Origin: Promicromonosporaceae bacterium
Lineage (GTDB): Bacteria; Actinomycetota; Actinomycetes; Actinomycetales; Cellulomonadaceae
NCBI GenBank assembly: GCA_009780755.1
Contig: WQZL01000042.1
Span: 1 to 15,473, forward strand
DNA: 15,473 nucleotides
Direction of reading: 5' to 3'
Position numbers and translations under genes: made by a program. The notes under the pieces were generated by a model. The model saw only the letters and a list, made by a program, of their open reading frames with translations, was not told where the DNA came from and ran no database searches. Each line of letters opens with the position of its first letter. The first letter of the stretch is position 1. This document shows positions 1 through 7,536 of this stretch, piece after piece.

Positions 1-1
1 A

Positions 2-772
2 CCCGGAATCCTCAACGAGTCGACTAGCGACCGGCAGCGGTCCGTCAACGACTACGTGGACTACCTGATGCAGCACGATGTGAGCGCCGTCGGTGGGCAT
101 GTGCGGCGCCCGCAGTTCCTGCGCACCTGGCTGCGAGCCTACGCGGCAGCCACGAGCAGCACCGCTTCTCAGGAAGCGATCTCGATGGCCGTGGATCGCA
201 ATGCGATCCCGTCTCGCAAGACGATAAGCGAGTTTCGAGGCACCCTCGAGCGGCTGTGGCTGCTCGACCCGGTGCCGGCCTGGCAGCTCGGCGCGCCCCG
301 CCTCAACCAGATGGGTCGCGCGCCGAAGCATCACCTGGCCGATCCGGCTCTCGCCGCTGCGCTCCTAGCCACCGACGCCACGAGGCTGCTGCGCGCCAGC
401 GGACCCGGCGACTCGGACCCCGGCCTACGGAACCTGCACCACGGCCCGCTACTCGGGGCGCTCTTTGAGTCTCTGGTCACCCTGTCTGTTCGTTCCCTGG
501 CTGAATCGCTCGGGCTTGAGGTGTCACACCTGCGGACTCATCGCGGACAGCGTGAAATCGATCTCATCGTACACTCCGCCGATGGCCGCGCAATCGGTTG
601 CGAAGTGAAACTCTCACCTGCAATAGATGACCACGATGTCCGGCACCTCAACTGGCTGCACGATGAAATGGGAGACCTGCTCATCGACAGAATTGTCATC
701 ACCACCGGCGAGCACGCCTACCGCCGACCCGACGGAGTCGCCATAATTCCCCTCGCGTTGCTCGGACCCTAG
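2..772 (+). CDS. AAA-family ATPase with DUF4143 C-terminus (5' end outside window)
   Basis: The reading frame is open from the first bases of the window, so this is the C-terminal 256 residues of a longer gene; the GTG at 56 is internal, not a start. The visible part resembles the C-terminal half of the actinobacterial AAA ATPase / DUF4143 family (usually about 400 residues): a helical winged-helix-like region (RRPQFLRTWLRAYAA, then a segment with DRNAIPSRKTISEF), then a domain with a PD-(D/E)XK nuclease-like pattern. The acidic pair is in REIDLIV (codons at 554 and 560) and the E-V-K triad element is at 602-610. The P-loop would lie upstream and cannot be checked. Proteins of this family are widespread and mostly uncharacterised; a DNA-related or toxin-antitoxin-like role has been suggested but is not proven. 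The gene ends inside a hairpin at 771-796. Family assignment is fairly sure, function unknown. Confidence 0.75.
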   Translation, partial: PGILNESTSDRQRSVNDYVDYLMQHDVSAVGGHVRRPQFLRTWLRAYAAATSSTASQEAISMAVDRNAIPSRKTISEFRGTLERLWLLDPVPAWQLGAPRLNQMGRAPKHHLADPALAAALLATDATRLLRASGPGDSDPGLRNLHHGPLLGALFESLVTLSVRSLAESLGLEVSHLRTHRGQREIDLIVHSADGRAIGCEVKLSPAIDDHDVRHLNWLHDEMGDLLIDRIVITTGEHAYRRPDGVAIIPLALLGP

Positions 773-796
773 TCTCGTGTGTTCGCGCGTGAGACT
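771..796 (+). terminator. Hairpin with UUCG tetraloop at the end of the ATPase gene
   Basis: Bases 771-781 pair with 786-796 around the loop TTCG (782-785). The stem is 11 pairs, three of them G-U wobbles, with no mismatch, closed by G-C next to the loop. It overlaps the last two bases of the TAG stop. No T-run follows, so it is either a weak or U-less terminator or a 3'-end stabilising hairpin. Confidence 0.5.
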
Positions 797-991
797 GGCC
801 GTTGGGATGCGCTGCTAGAAGGCTTGGCGGCGCATCTGGCGCCAACTTCGGACAGCCAAGCAGGATCACCCTCGTCGGGGCAGGCCAACCAGTTGCGCAA
901 AAACTCCACCCCGGGAAGTGCTGATGCAACCAGCGGGGCGACGTTGTTGTTATTCATCAATAATCCCGTGCGTTAGGACACATCGACTGCA
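797..991. other. Intergenic stretch without a convincing gene
   Basis: About 200 bases between the hairpin and the ABC-transporter promoter. Both strands are open for about 60 codons (plus 779-976, minus 769-960), but neither frame has a Shine-Dalgarno sequence or a recognisable family match. The minus frame begins with two ATGs and an Asn run and could be a gene remnant. No function assigned. Confidence 0.4.
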
Positions 992-1003
992 TACAATTCA
1001 GGA
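992..1003 (+). promoter_or_regulatory. Probable -10 box of a leaderless promoter
   Basis: TACAAT at 992-997 fits the actinobacterial -10 pattern TANNNT. The expected transcription start, 6-7 bases downstream, falls on the ATG at 1004. There is no Shine-Dalgarno sequence before that ATG, which agrees with a leaderless mRNA. No clear -35 box is visible; TTAGGA at 973-978 is too close. Confidence 0.5.
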
Positions 1004-4000
1004 ATGCCCGCTAAGACCCATATTCCCTCTCACGATAAGCGGTTGGTAACCAACGTTACTTCCCGGCGCCTGGGCTGGCGGCGGTTGTGGACACCGATGG
1101 CGTTGTGGGCGTTTGCGTTGCTGCTCGGCTCGGTGCTGCTGACCACAGCCGCGACCGTGACCATCGGCTGGATGGCCACCGAACCCACCACTCGGCATCT
1201 CTGGTATCTGGCGGCAACCGTACTCGGTGGGGCGCTGGCGGGCTATTTTGGCCAATTCGTATGGAATGCCGTGGTGCAGCGCGCCGAGGGGCGGCTGCGG
1301 GCCGACCTGCTGACGGCGGCACTTGAACAACCGGTGAAGGTACTCACCGAACAGCCCTCGGGGGAGATTCTCGACCGGGTGGATGATGACACCGATGCAC
1401 TCGGCTACACCATCCGCTGGGTGATGTGGCAGGTGGCGAGGGTGCTGCTGGCGACGCCGCTGTTGGTGGTGGTCGCCGGAATCACCTGGTGGCCCGCCTG
1501 GATCGTCTTCCCCGCGCTGCTGACCGTACTGGTCCTGATTACTCGCCCACTGCTCGGCGAGATCGTCCGTCGCAAGGTAGCCGAGGAGGAGGCATGGTCA
1601 GCCCACGCCGCCGTCTTCGAGGAGGCGGTCTCCGCCCGCGATGACTTACGCACCTCGCTGGGTCAGCCCTTCGCCGTGCGGCGCCTGGCCGAACTAAGCG
1701 CAGCCATCCACCAAAGGGTCAAGGATTTGCTCGGCGTCGAAATCCGCTTGATGGCTCGCACTCGGGTGCTGCTGCTCGGCCTGCTCGCTGGCGTCACTAT
1801 TGTCGGCGCCGCCATCACCTCCGGTGGTGGATTAGACATTGCGCAACTCATCACGCTGTCCCTGGTCACCGCCAACGTGGTAGCCATCGCCCAGGATCTC
1901 ACCGATCACCTGCCCGGTATTCAAGAGGGCATCGGTGCCCTCACTCGAATCCGCGCCCTGTTGGATGCGCCAGCAGACCCGATAGGTGGCGAGGCGGTGC
2001 CGACCGGGGCAATCGACATCGAAGTGCATCACCTGGACTTCACCTTCGACGATGGCCAGGGGGAGTTCGCCCTGCGCGATGTGACGCTGGCGGTGCCAGC
2101 CGGGCAGGTCATCGCCCTGGTGGGCCGTTCGGGTTCTGGTAAGACAACCCTGGCCTCGATGCTGACCCGAGCGGTGGAGCCGCCGAACGGATCGATCCGC
2201 CTGGGCGGGATCGATGTGCGCGACCTTGACCTGCATGCCCTGCGAAACGCCGTGGGCATCGTGACCCAGCGCACGGAACTGCTGGCGGGCACGCTGCGGC
2301 AGAACGTGACCCTCTTCGCCGAGGTGGCCCCCGGCACGGTGGAGCGGGCCATCGCCGAACTGGGCCTGACCGAATGGGTGGCGGGTCTGCCCGATGGGCT
2401 GGAGACCCTGCTCGGCGCGGGTGGCACCAATCTCTCGGCGGGGGAGGAACAACTCGTCGCCTTCACACGGCTGCTCGTGCGCGACGTGCAGGTGGTGGTG
2501 CTTGACGAGGCCACCGCTCGCATGGATCCGCTAACCGAGGCGCGGGTGGTCGCCGCCGCGCAACGGCTGCTTAACGGGCGTACGGGCGTGCTGGTGGCAC
2601 ACCGCTTAAGCACTATTGAACGTGCCGACCTAGTGGCGGTACTTGACCACGGGCGGGTATCTCAGTTTGGTCCCCGTACCGAGTTGGCAACTCAGGTGGG
2701 TCCGTACCGCACCCTGCTTGATGCGGCAGCGGTGACGGGCAGCCTAGATGATGAGGCAGACGAGCCAGAGGTAGAAGCCGACGAGACTCTGGCGACCCCA
2801 GAATCAGCTGAGGTTGGCACCAAGCGGCGCCAGGGCGAGATCATCGAACGTCGGGCGCCACATCAAGGTGCGGGTCTGCTGCGGGCGGTGGCTCGGGCGC
2901 TCGGCGCCAATCCGCTTTGGGGTCTGCTCGGGACGACGGCCTTCACCATCTCGATGGTGCTTGCCCCGGCTGGCCCACTGGTCGGCTTCTTCTGGGCGCG
3001 CACCATCGTCAACATCGAGGCCGGAACCCCGGTGTTCTGGCTGCTGTTGGGTATGTCCGCAGCCTTGGCGGGTTCGGTCGTCACGGTGCTTTACGGCGTC
3101 TGGGGCGGAAGTCAATGGTGGAACCAGAACAACCTGCGCGTGCGCATGGCGGTATTGCGCGGCCAAACCGAGCAGCGCCGCCTGCCCGCTACGCCACCTG
3201 GCGAGGTGGTCGCCCGAGCAATGGATTCCGAGAGGCTGCTCGGATACGCCTACAGTTGCATCGACCTGCTGAGCGGATTTGTGGTGGTGGGCATAACCAC
3301 CCTGCTGGGCGGCTCGTGGCTGGTTGGCGCTGTGCTGCTGGTGATCCTGGTGGCTTCGGCCGCCGCCTCCGTCCTCGGGCGCCCCATCGCTGGGCGGTCG
3401 GCCAAGGCCGCCGCCGATGCACGGGCCAACTTCGGCCGAGTGCTGGTCTCGGCGGTGACCGCCGCTCGCACGGTGAAGCTCTCGGCGCGCACCGAGCAGG
3501 TTCACGCTCACCTAATGACGGTAGATCAGCGGCGCATCAAGGCATCGGTGTTCGAGCATCGAGTGCGGGCGCTGCTCGGCGGCGCGACCAACATCCTGTG
3601 CAGCCTGGGCGCCGTACTCGCCTGGTTCCTGCTATATCAGGGCACCTGGAACCTGACCACCACGCTATTGGTATCCACCACGCTGGGAGGCTTCGGCTAC
3701 TTCGGCTACGTGGCTGGCGCGGTAATCACCGAGGCGCCGGGGGCACGGGCCTGGCAGCGAGCCGCCCAGGAACTCACCGACGGCGCCGACCTATTCGCCT
3801 TGCCCAACGGGGTGTCGCTGGTGACCGGTGCGGCGCCAGCGCCTACGGCCACTCCATGCGACCACCTAGAGCAGCTAGAGCTGCGCAACCTGACGGTGGC
3901 CTTCGACGACGATGGGACGATTGGTGTCTCCAACGTAACGCTCACAGTGCGACGCGGGGAGCTGGTGCTGCTGGCGGGACAGGTAGGAAGCGGCAAGTCG

Positions 4001-4552
4001 GCGCTGCTGGCAACCCTCGCCGGGCTGATGTCATACACGGGTGAGGTGCGGTGGAATGGCACGCCGGTTGCCGACCCCGAAGCCTTCCTGCGACCGGGCC
4101 AGGTGGCGTATGTGGCCCAAGTGCCGCAGGTGCTATCCGGGACATTCGCCGAGAACATCGCTCTGGATCACGTTGATCGGGATCTGAGTAGACCGATTCG
4201 TGACGCTCGGCTAGAAGCCGATGTGGCCGAGGCCGGTGGCCTAGAGACGCGGGTGGGACATCGCGGGGCGAAGCTCTCCGGCGGGCAGGTGCAGCGCCTA
4301 GCGCTGGCCCGGGCACTAGCCGCAGACGCCGAGCTGCTGGTGGCCGACGATGTGTCGTCGGCCCTGGACGCGATCACCGAGGTAGAGCTTTGGGAAACGC
4401 TTCGCGCGCGGGGCACCACCGTGATCGGCTCAACCTCCAAGACCGCCGCCCTATCCCGCGCAGATCGCGTAGTGGTGCTGGCAGAAGGCGAGATCGCAGC
4501 CATTGGCCCCTGGGCCGAATTATCCGGGCAATGGGGACACCTGGCCGGATAA
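1004..4552 (+). CDS. Fused ABC exporter (TMD-NBD-TMD-NBD), 1182 aa
   Basis: Two half-exporters are joined in one chain, giving a complete type IV (multidrug/lipid-exporter fold) pump in the cytoplasmic membrane. Domains: TMD1 about residues 30-310 (first helices about 31-57 and 66-90); NBD1 about 335-570 with Walker A GRSGSGKTT (374-382), signature LSAGE (477-481), Walker B ending D501-E502, and switch His533; an acidic linker about 575-610; TMD2 about 630-930; NBD2 about 960-1180 with Walker A GQVGSGKS (992-999), LSGGQ (1091-1095), Walker B with D1115-D1116, and Ser/Thr where the switch His should be. Because NBD1 Walker motifs pair with the NBD2 signature, one ATP site is fully canonical and the other carries all the defects, as in heterodimeric exporters such as TM287/288 and BmrCD. 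The start is the ATG after a probable leaderless promoter. Substrate cannot be read from the sequence; multidrug or lipid-like export is a family-level guess. It stands alone, with no operon partner. Confidence 0.9.
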   Translation: MPAKTHIPSHDKRLVTNVTSRRLGWRRLWTPMALWAFALLLGSVLLTTAATVTIGWMATEPTTRHLWYLAATVLGGALAGYFGQFVWNAVVQRAEGRLRADLLTAALEQPVKVLTEQPSGEILDRVDDDTDALGYTIRWVMWQVARVLLATPLLVVVAGITWWPAWIVFPALLTVLVLITRPLLGEIVRRKVAEEEAWSAHAAVFEEAVSARDDLRTSLGQPFAVRRLAELSAAIHQRVKDLLGVEIRLMARTRVLLLGLLAGVTIVGAAITSGGGLDIAQLITLSLVTANVVAIAQDLTDHLPGIQEGIGALTRIRALLDAPADPIGGEAVPTGAIDIEVHHLDFTFDDGQGEFALRDVTLAVPAGQVIALVGRSGSGKTTLASMLTRAVEPPNGSIRLGGIDVRDLDLHALRNAVGIVTQRTELLAGTLRQNVTLFAEVAPGTVERAIAELGLTEWVAGLPDGLETLLGAGGTNLSAGEEQLVAFTRLLVRDVQVVVLDEATARMDPLTEARVVAAAQRLLNGRTGVLVAHRLSTIERADLVAVLDHGRVSQFGPRTELATQVGPYRTLLDAAAVTGSLDDEADEPEVEADETLATPESAEVGTKRRQGEIIERRAPHQGAGLLRAVARALGANPLWGLLGTTAFTISMVLAPAGPLVGFFWARTIVNIEAGTPVFWLLLGMSAALAGSVVTVLYGVWGGSQWWNQNNLRVRMAVLRGQTEQRRLPATPPGEVVARAMDSERLLGYAYSCIDLLSGFVVVGITTLLGGSWLVGAVLLVILVASAAASVLGRPIAGRSAKAAADARANFGRVLVSAVTAARTVKLSARTEQVHAHLMTVDQRRIKASVFEHRVRALLGGATNILCSLGAVLAWFLLYQGTWNLTTTLLVSTTLGGFGYFGYVAGAVITEAPGARAWQRAAQELTDGADLFALPNGVSLVTGAAPAPTATPCDHLEQLELRNLTVAFDDDGTIGVSNVTLTVRRGELVLLAGQVGSGKSALLATLAGLMSYTGEVRWNGTPVADPEAFLRPGQVAYVAQVPQVLSGTFAENIALDHVDRDLSRPIRDARLEADVAEAGGLETRVGHRGAKLSGGQVQRLALARALAADAELLVADDVSSALDAITEVELWETLRARGTTVIGSTSKTAALSRADRVVVLAEGEIAAIGPWAELSGQWGHLAG

Positions 4553-4790
4553 CAGACCAGAGTCGCTTCGGTCAGCATTGGCGCAGCCAGAACTTTGCCA
4601 CCGTTTGGTGACGTTATCTTGCAACAAGAGAAAAAAGTTGAGGAGATTCTGTGTTTTTCGCGCGATGATACGTGTCAGAGCAAGCGCTGTGCGCCAAGTT
4701 ACGCGACATGTTTCTCTCTTCAGGCAGCGCTTCGTCATCGCGGGTTGTGAAATGGTTGTTGATGGCAAGTGCTGCTGAGCGCAGTGAATT
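4553..4790. other. Intergenic region with no recognised element
   Basis: About 240 bases, more AT-rich than the flanking genes. It should hold the end of the ABC-exporter transcript and the promoter of the next gene, but I see neither a stable stem plus T-run nor a convincing -10/-35 pair. Short open frames here lack ribosome binding sites and family likeness. Confidence 0.4.
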
Positions 4791-4797
4791 AGAAGGG
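4791..4797 (+). promoter_or_regulatory. Ribosome binding site deciding the GTG start at 4804
   Basis: AGAAGGG lies six bases before GTG 4804, in good position for the exported Trp-rich protein. No other start in this frame places the signal peptide better. Confidence 0.6.
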
Positions 4798-4803
4798 TAA
4801 GCA

Positions 4804-6057
4804 GTGGAAGACACCCCCGTGGTTTTGGTATCGGAAAGTCAGAGGCGCCGTAGGGCGCTGCTCTGGCTGGCTGGCGTCACCGCCGTGACGGTCGCCCTGG
4901 CGGGCGGCAGCACCTTCGCCCTGTGGTCGGCGAGCAGTGCTTCCCTGGCCGCCGGACGTATCTCAGGCGGGGACCTAGACATTCAAGTGCTGGGTGAACG
5001 CACCTTCTGGGACGTCTCATTTGACCGCGCAGACGGAATGGAGCGCATCATCTCGGGTGAGCCGTATTGGTGGTATCGGGATTGGTGGGGAGACAACGTT
5101 CTTCGCGGCCACCAGATCGACACCGCCGATTGGCGACTCATCCCCGGCGATGAGGTAGCAATGGTCCTGCCCGTAGAGATAACACTTTCGGGCGACAACA
5201 TGCTCGCCTACGTGACCGTTGACATCGGTGATTACGAGTTCGACACGGACTTCCTGGAACTCTGGCTCCGTATCTATCAGGTGACGCGACCAGATTGGTC
5301 GGAAGACGCTTCAGATGTGGACCAGGGGGATCTTGACTGGTGGATGTTCATGTATCCCGACGTGACCTATCGGCAGCTCCCCATCCGAGGCATCAGTAGC
5401 CCCTATGGCTGGTGGCTTCAGGAGGTGTTCATGGAGATTCCACTATCGATGGTTGGTGACCTGCCGGTGATGTTCCTGACGCCCTGGGGCGTAGGGACGC
5501 CACCAACCTGGCTGGAGACCACGGTGGGGCGGTATGACGTGGTCAGGGTCATCTATGAGTGTGACCCCTACGAAACCGAGAATTGTTGGCAGTCCAGAAA
5601 CCTGTTCAGATGGGAACTGGGCTGTGACGACGCCATGATGGATTGGTACTGGGATCCCGAGACCGAAGACTGGGGGATCAGAACAGGTTTGTTCGTCAGA
5701 GATGGCGACTGGGGGAATGTACAGGTGCCGACTCACTGCATAGACCCCTTCCGAAACCAGTTTTACTTCGTGATTCATGCCCGAAGCCTGCCCTTGGCCA
5801 AGCGCGGGCAAAATTGCGAGGAAGATCACACCGGAACCCGGTGTACCAACGACTACGATTACTGGGAAAATGTACGTCGTGGAGTTTCTGGCTGGTGGAA
5901 TCACTGGCAGTACAATGAAGAAGCGAACGAATGGTTGCCCCCGGCGACTATCGGCCGAGATTACACTAACGCTCTTTCCTTGCTGCCGGATATCAACATT
6001 ACGGTACAACAGATTCGGGTTAACCCGCCTATTAACTTCTCTCTCTTTGGCGAGTAA
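4804..6057 (+). CDS. Exported Trp-rich protein with SipW-type alternate signal peptide, 417 aa
   Basis: The N-terminus is the alternate signal peptide of the SipW-dependent class: a basic cluster RRRR (residues 14-17), a hydrophobic core (about 18-40) ending GGSTFALWSAS, then SLAAGRISGGDLDI, the typical pattern just after the core. Such proteins (TasA/CalY-like and the actinobacterial alternate-signal families) are exported and cut by a dedicated type I signal peptidase, and often form surface fibres. The GTG start is set by AGAAGGG at 4791-4797, six bases upstream. The mature part is unlike the usual short family members: longer, rich in Trp (27 in the whole protein, about 6.5%, many as WW or DW), acidic, with six Cys all between about residues 253 and 346, which would allow three disulfides outside the cell. 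I do not recognise its fold; a beta-rich surface protein is a guess. No SipW peptidase gene lies in the window. Its stop is six bases from the convergent folC stop. Confidence 0.75.
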   Translation: MEDTPVVLVSESQRRRRALLWLAGVTAVTVALAGGSTFALWSASSASLAAGRISGGDLDIQVLGERTFWDVSFDRADGMERIISGEPYWWYRDWWGDNVLRGHQIDTADWRLIPGDEVAMVLPVEITLSGDNMLAYVTVDIGDYEFDTDFLELWLRIYQVTRPDWSEDASDVDQGDLDWWMFMYPDVTYRQLPIRGISSPYGWWLQEVFMEIPLSMVGDLPVMFLTPWGVGTPPTWLETTVGRYDVVRVIYECDPYETENCWQSRNLFRWELGCDDAMMDWYWDPETEDWGIRTGLFVRDGDWGNVQVPTHCIDPFRNQFYFVIHARSLPLAKRGQNCEEDHTGTRCTNDYDYWENVRRGVSGWWNHWQYNEEANEWLPPATIGRDYTNALSLLPDINITVQQIRVNPPINFSLFGE

Positions 6058-6063
6058 TCCGCC

Positions 6064-7428
6064 CTAGCCCACGGAGGCGAGCAGAAGAGCGCGAGCATCG
6101 GCGGCGGTGACCACCGATCCAGTTACCAGCACACCCATGCTGACGCCTTCTGCATTTTGTGCCGCTGCCGCTTCTATGGCCGCCTCAAGCGCCACCGTGA
6201 GTGAATCCACTAGATGAAGCCGCTCTGCACCATAGCTGTTTAGGGCAAGGGTGCGCAGATCATCCGGCGGCAGGGAACGCTCCGAGGAGTTGCGGGTCAA
6301 CACCACCTCAGCTAATACCGGTTCCAAGGCGGCGAGAATACCGGCGGCGTCCTTATCGGCCATCACGCTAACCACGCCGATAAAGCGCAGCGAGGGGAAC
6401 GACTCTCGGAGGGCGGCGGTCAGCGCGGCAATTCCATGCGGGTTGTGGGCCACATCCACCAGTACCGGCGGTGCGGTACGCATCAGCTCCAGCCGCCCCG
6501 GGGAAGTCGCGGCGGCGAATCCCTTAGCCACTACGGCAGCATCGAGGGCCTTGCCCTCGCCGCCTAGTAGCGCCTCGACGGCACCCAACGCCAGCAGCGC
6601 GTTGTGTCCCATGTGTTCGCCAGGTAGAGGCAAGAAAATGCCGGGGTAGCAGCCCGTCGTAGTGCGTAGGTCTATCACCTGCCCGTCGGCAGTTAGCTTT
6701 CGCGAGATCAGCTCCAGTTCAACGCCCTCGCGTACCAAGCAGGCCCCGACCTCGCTCGCTCGCTGGGCCAAAGCGGTGGCCGCGTCGGCGGGCTGCTGGG
6801 AGATCACGGCGGTGGCACCGGGCTTGATGATCCCCGCTTTAGTGCGCGCAATCTTGGCGGTGGTGTTCCCAAGCCATTCCATGTGGTCCAGATCGATGGG
6901 GGTGACCACCGCCACCTCGCCGTCGGCCACGTTGGTGGCATCCCACTGGCCCCCCATGCCCACCTCAATCACGGCGACATCTACGGGAGCCTCGGCGAAG
7001 GCGACAAACGCCAGGAGAGTCAGCACCTCAAAGAAGCTCAGCCGCTGCTCGCCCGCCTGAGCGAACTCCCGGTCCGTGGCCTCGATACAAGGCGCGGCAC
7101 GCCGGTAGGCCGCCATGAACTGGGTGGCAGACAGGGGCGTCCCCTCCACTTGGATTCGCTCGGTCACCGAGGTTAGGTGCGGTGAGGTAAACAGCCCCGT
7201 GCGCAGGCCATGCGCGCGCACCAGCGATTCGACCATACGGGCCGTGCTGGTCTTGCCATTAGTGCCGGTTAGGTGCACTACCCGGAAGGCGTGCTGCGGA
7301 TTGCCCAACAGCTCGGCGGCTCGCCGCACTCGTTCCACCGAAGGAATGGTCGATGGGCCAGGAACGCGGCCAGTGATTTCGGCGAGTATCTCGGCCAGCG
7401 CGGCCTGGTCAGTTTCGCAATTCGTCAC
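6064..7428 (-). CDS. folC: Folylpolyglutamate synthase / dihydrofolate synthase
   Basis: A cytoplasmic Mur-ligase-fold enzyme that adds glutamate to dihydropteroate and/or to folates, using ATP. At 454 residues it has normal family length. Visible family marks: the P-loop GTNGKTS (residues 55-61), the ATP/Mg region VAVIEVGMGGQWDATN, DLDHMEWLG (start of the conserved His-containing stretch), GEHMGHNALLALGAVEAL, and LVDVAHNPHG in the C-terminal domain. The start is GTG at 7428; the Shine-Dalgarno upstream is weak (GACGAG). It stands alone here: the valS or ileS gene often next to folC in actinomycetes is absent, and the gene meets the Trp-rich exported protein tail to tail with no terminator between them. 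Identity is near certain; whether it is mono- or bifunctional cannot be told from sequence alone. Confidence 0.95.
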   Translation of the reverse strand: MTNCETDQAALAEILAEITGRVPGPSTIPSVERVRRAAELLGNPQHAFRVVHLTGTNGKTSTARMVESLVRAHGLRTGLFTSPHLTSVTERIQVEGTPLSATQFMAAYRRAAPCIEATDREFAQAGEQRLSFFEVLTLLAFVAFAEAPVDVAVIEVGMGGQWDATNVADGEVAVVTPIDLDHMEWLGNTTAKIARTKAGIIKPGATAVISQQPADAATALAQRASEVGACLVREGVELELISRKLTADGQVIDLRTTTGCYPGIFLPLPGEHMGHNALLALGAVEALLGGEGKALDAAVVAKGFAAATSPGRLELMRTAPPVLVDVAHNPHGIAALTAALRESFPSLRFIGVVSVMADKDAAGILAALEPVLAEVVLTRNSSERSLPPDDLRTLALNSYGAERLHLVDSLTVALEAAIEAAAAQNAEGVSMGVLVTGSVVTAADARALLLASVG

Positions 7429-7489
7429 ACTCGTCAGTCTACTGTCGCCGCCCTCTCCGGCGCAGTAGGGGCACCTGGCCGGGTAGGAG

Positions 7490-7521
7490 AAACGGCCCCC
7501 GCAACGCTGCGGGAGCCGTTT
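7490..7521 (-). terminator. Rho-independent terminator of the NADH oxidase gene
   Basis: Bases 7491-7503 pair with 7508-7520 (13 positions, one mismatch) around a four-base loop; an extra A-T pair (7490/7521) extends it. Read on the minus strand, the 3' arm ends in GCCGTTTCTCC, giving a short U-rich tail 15-45 bases after the oxidase stop. It also insulates the downstream folC. Confidence 0.85.
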
Positions 7522-7536
7522 TCCGGTGTTACGCGA

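Noticed and set aside
769..960. Minus-strand 63-codon frame beginning with two ATGs and an Asn run, and the opposing plus-strand frame 779-976
   Set aside because: No Shine-Dalgarno on either strand, no recognisable domain, and its end falls in the hairpin at 771-796. At most a gene remnant.
4601..4616. CACC-GTTT-GGTG as a terminator for the ABC exporter gene
   Set aside because: The stem is only four pairs and no T-run follows.
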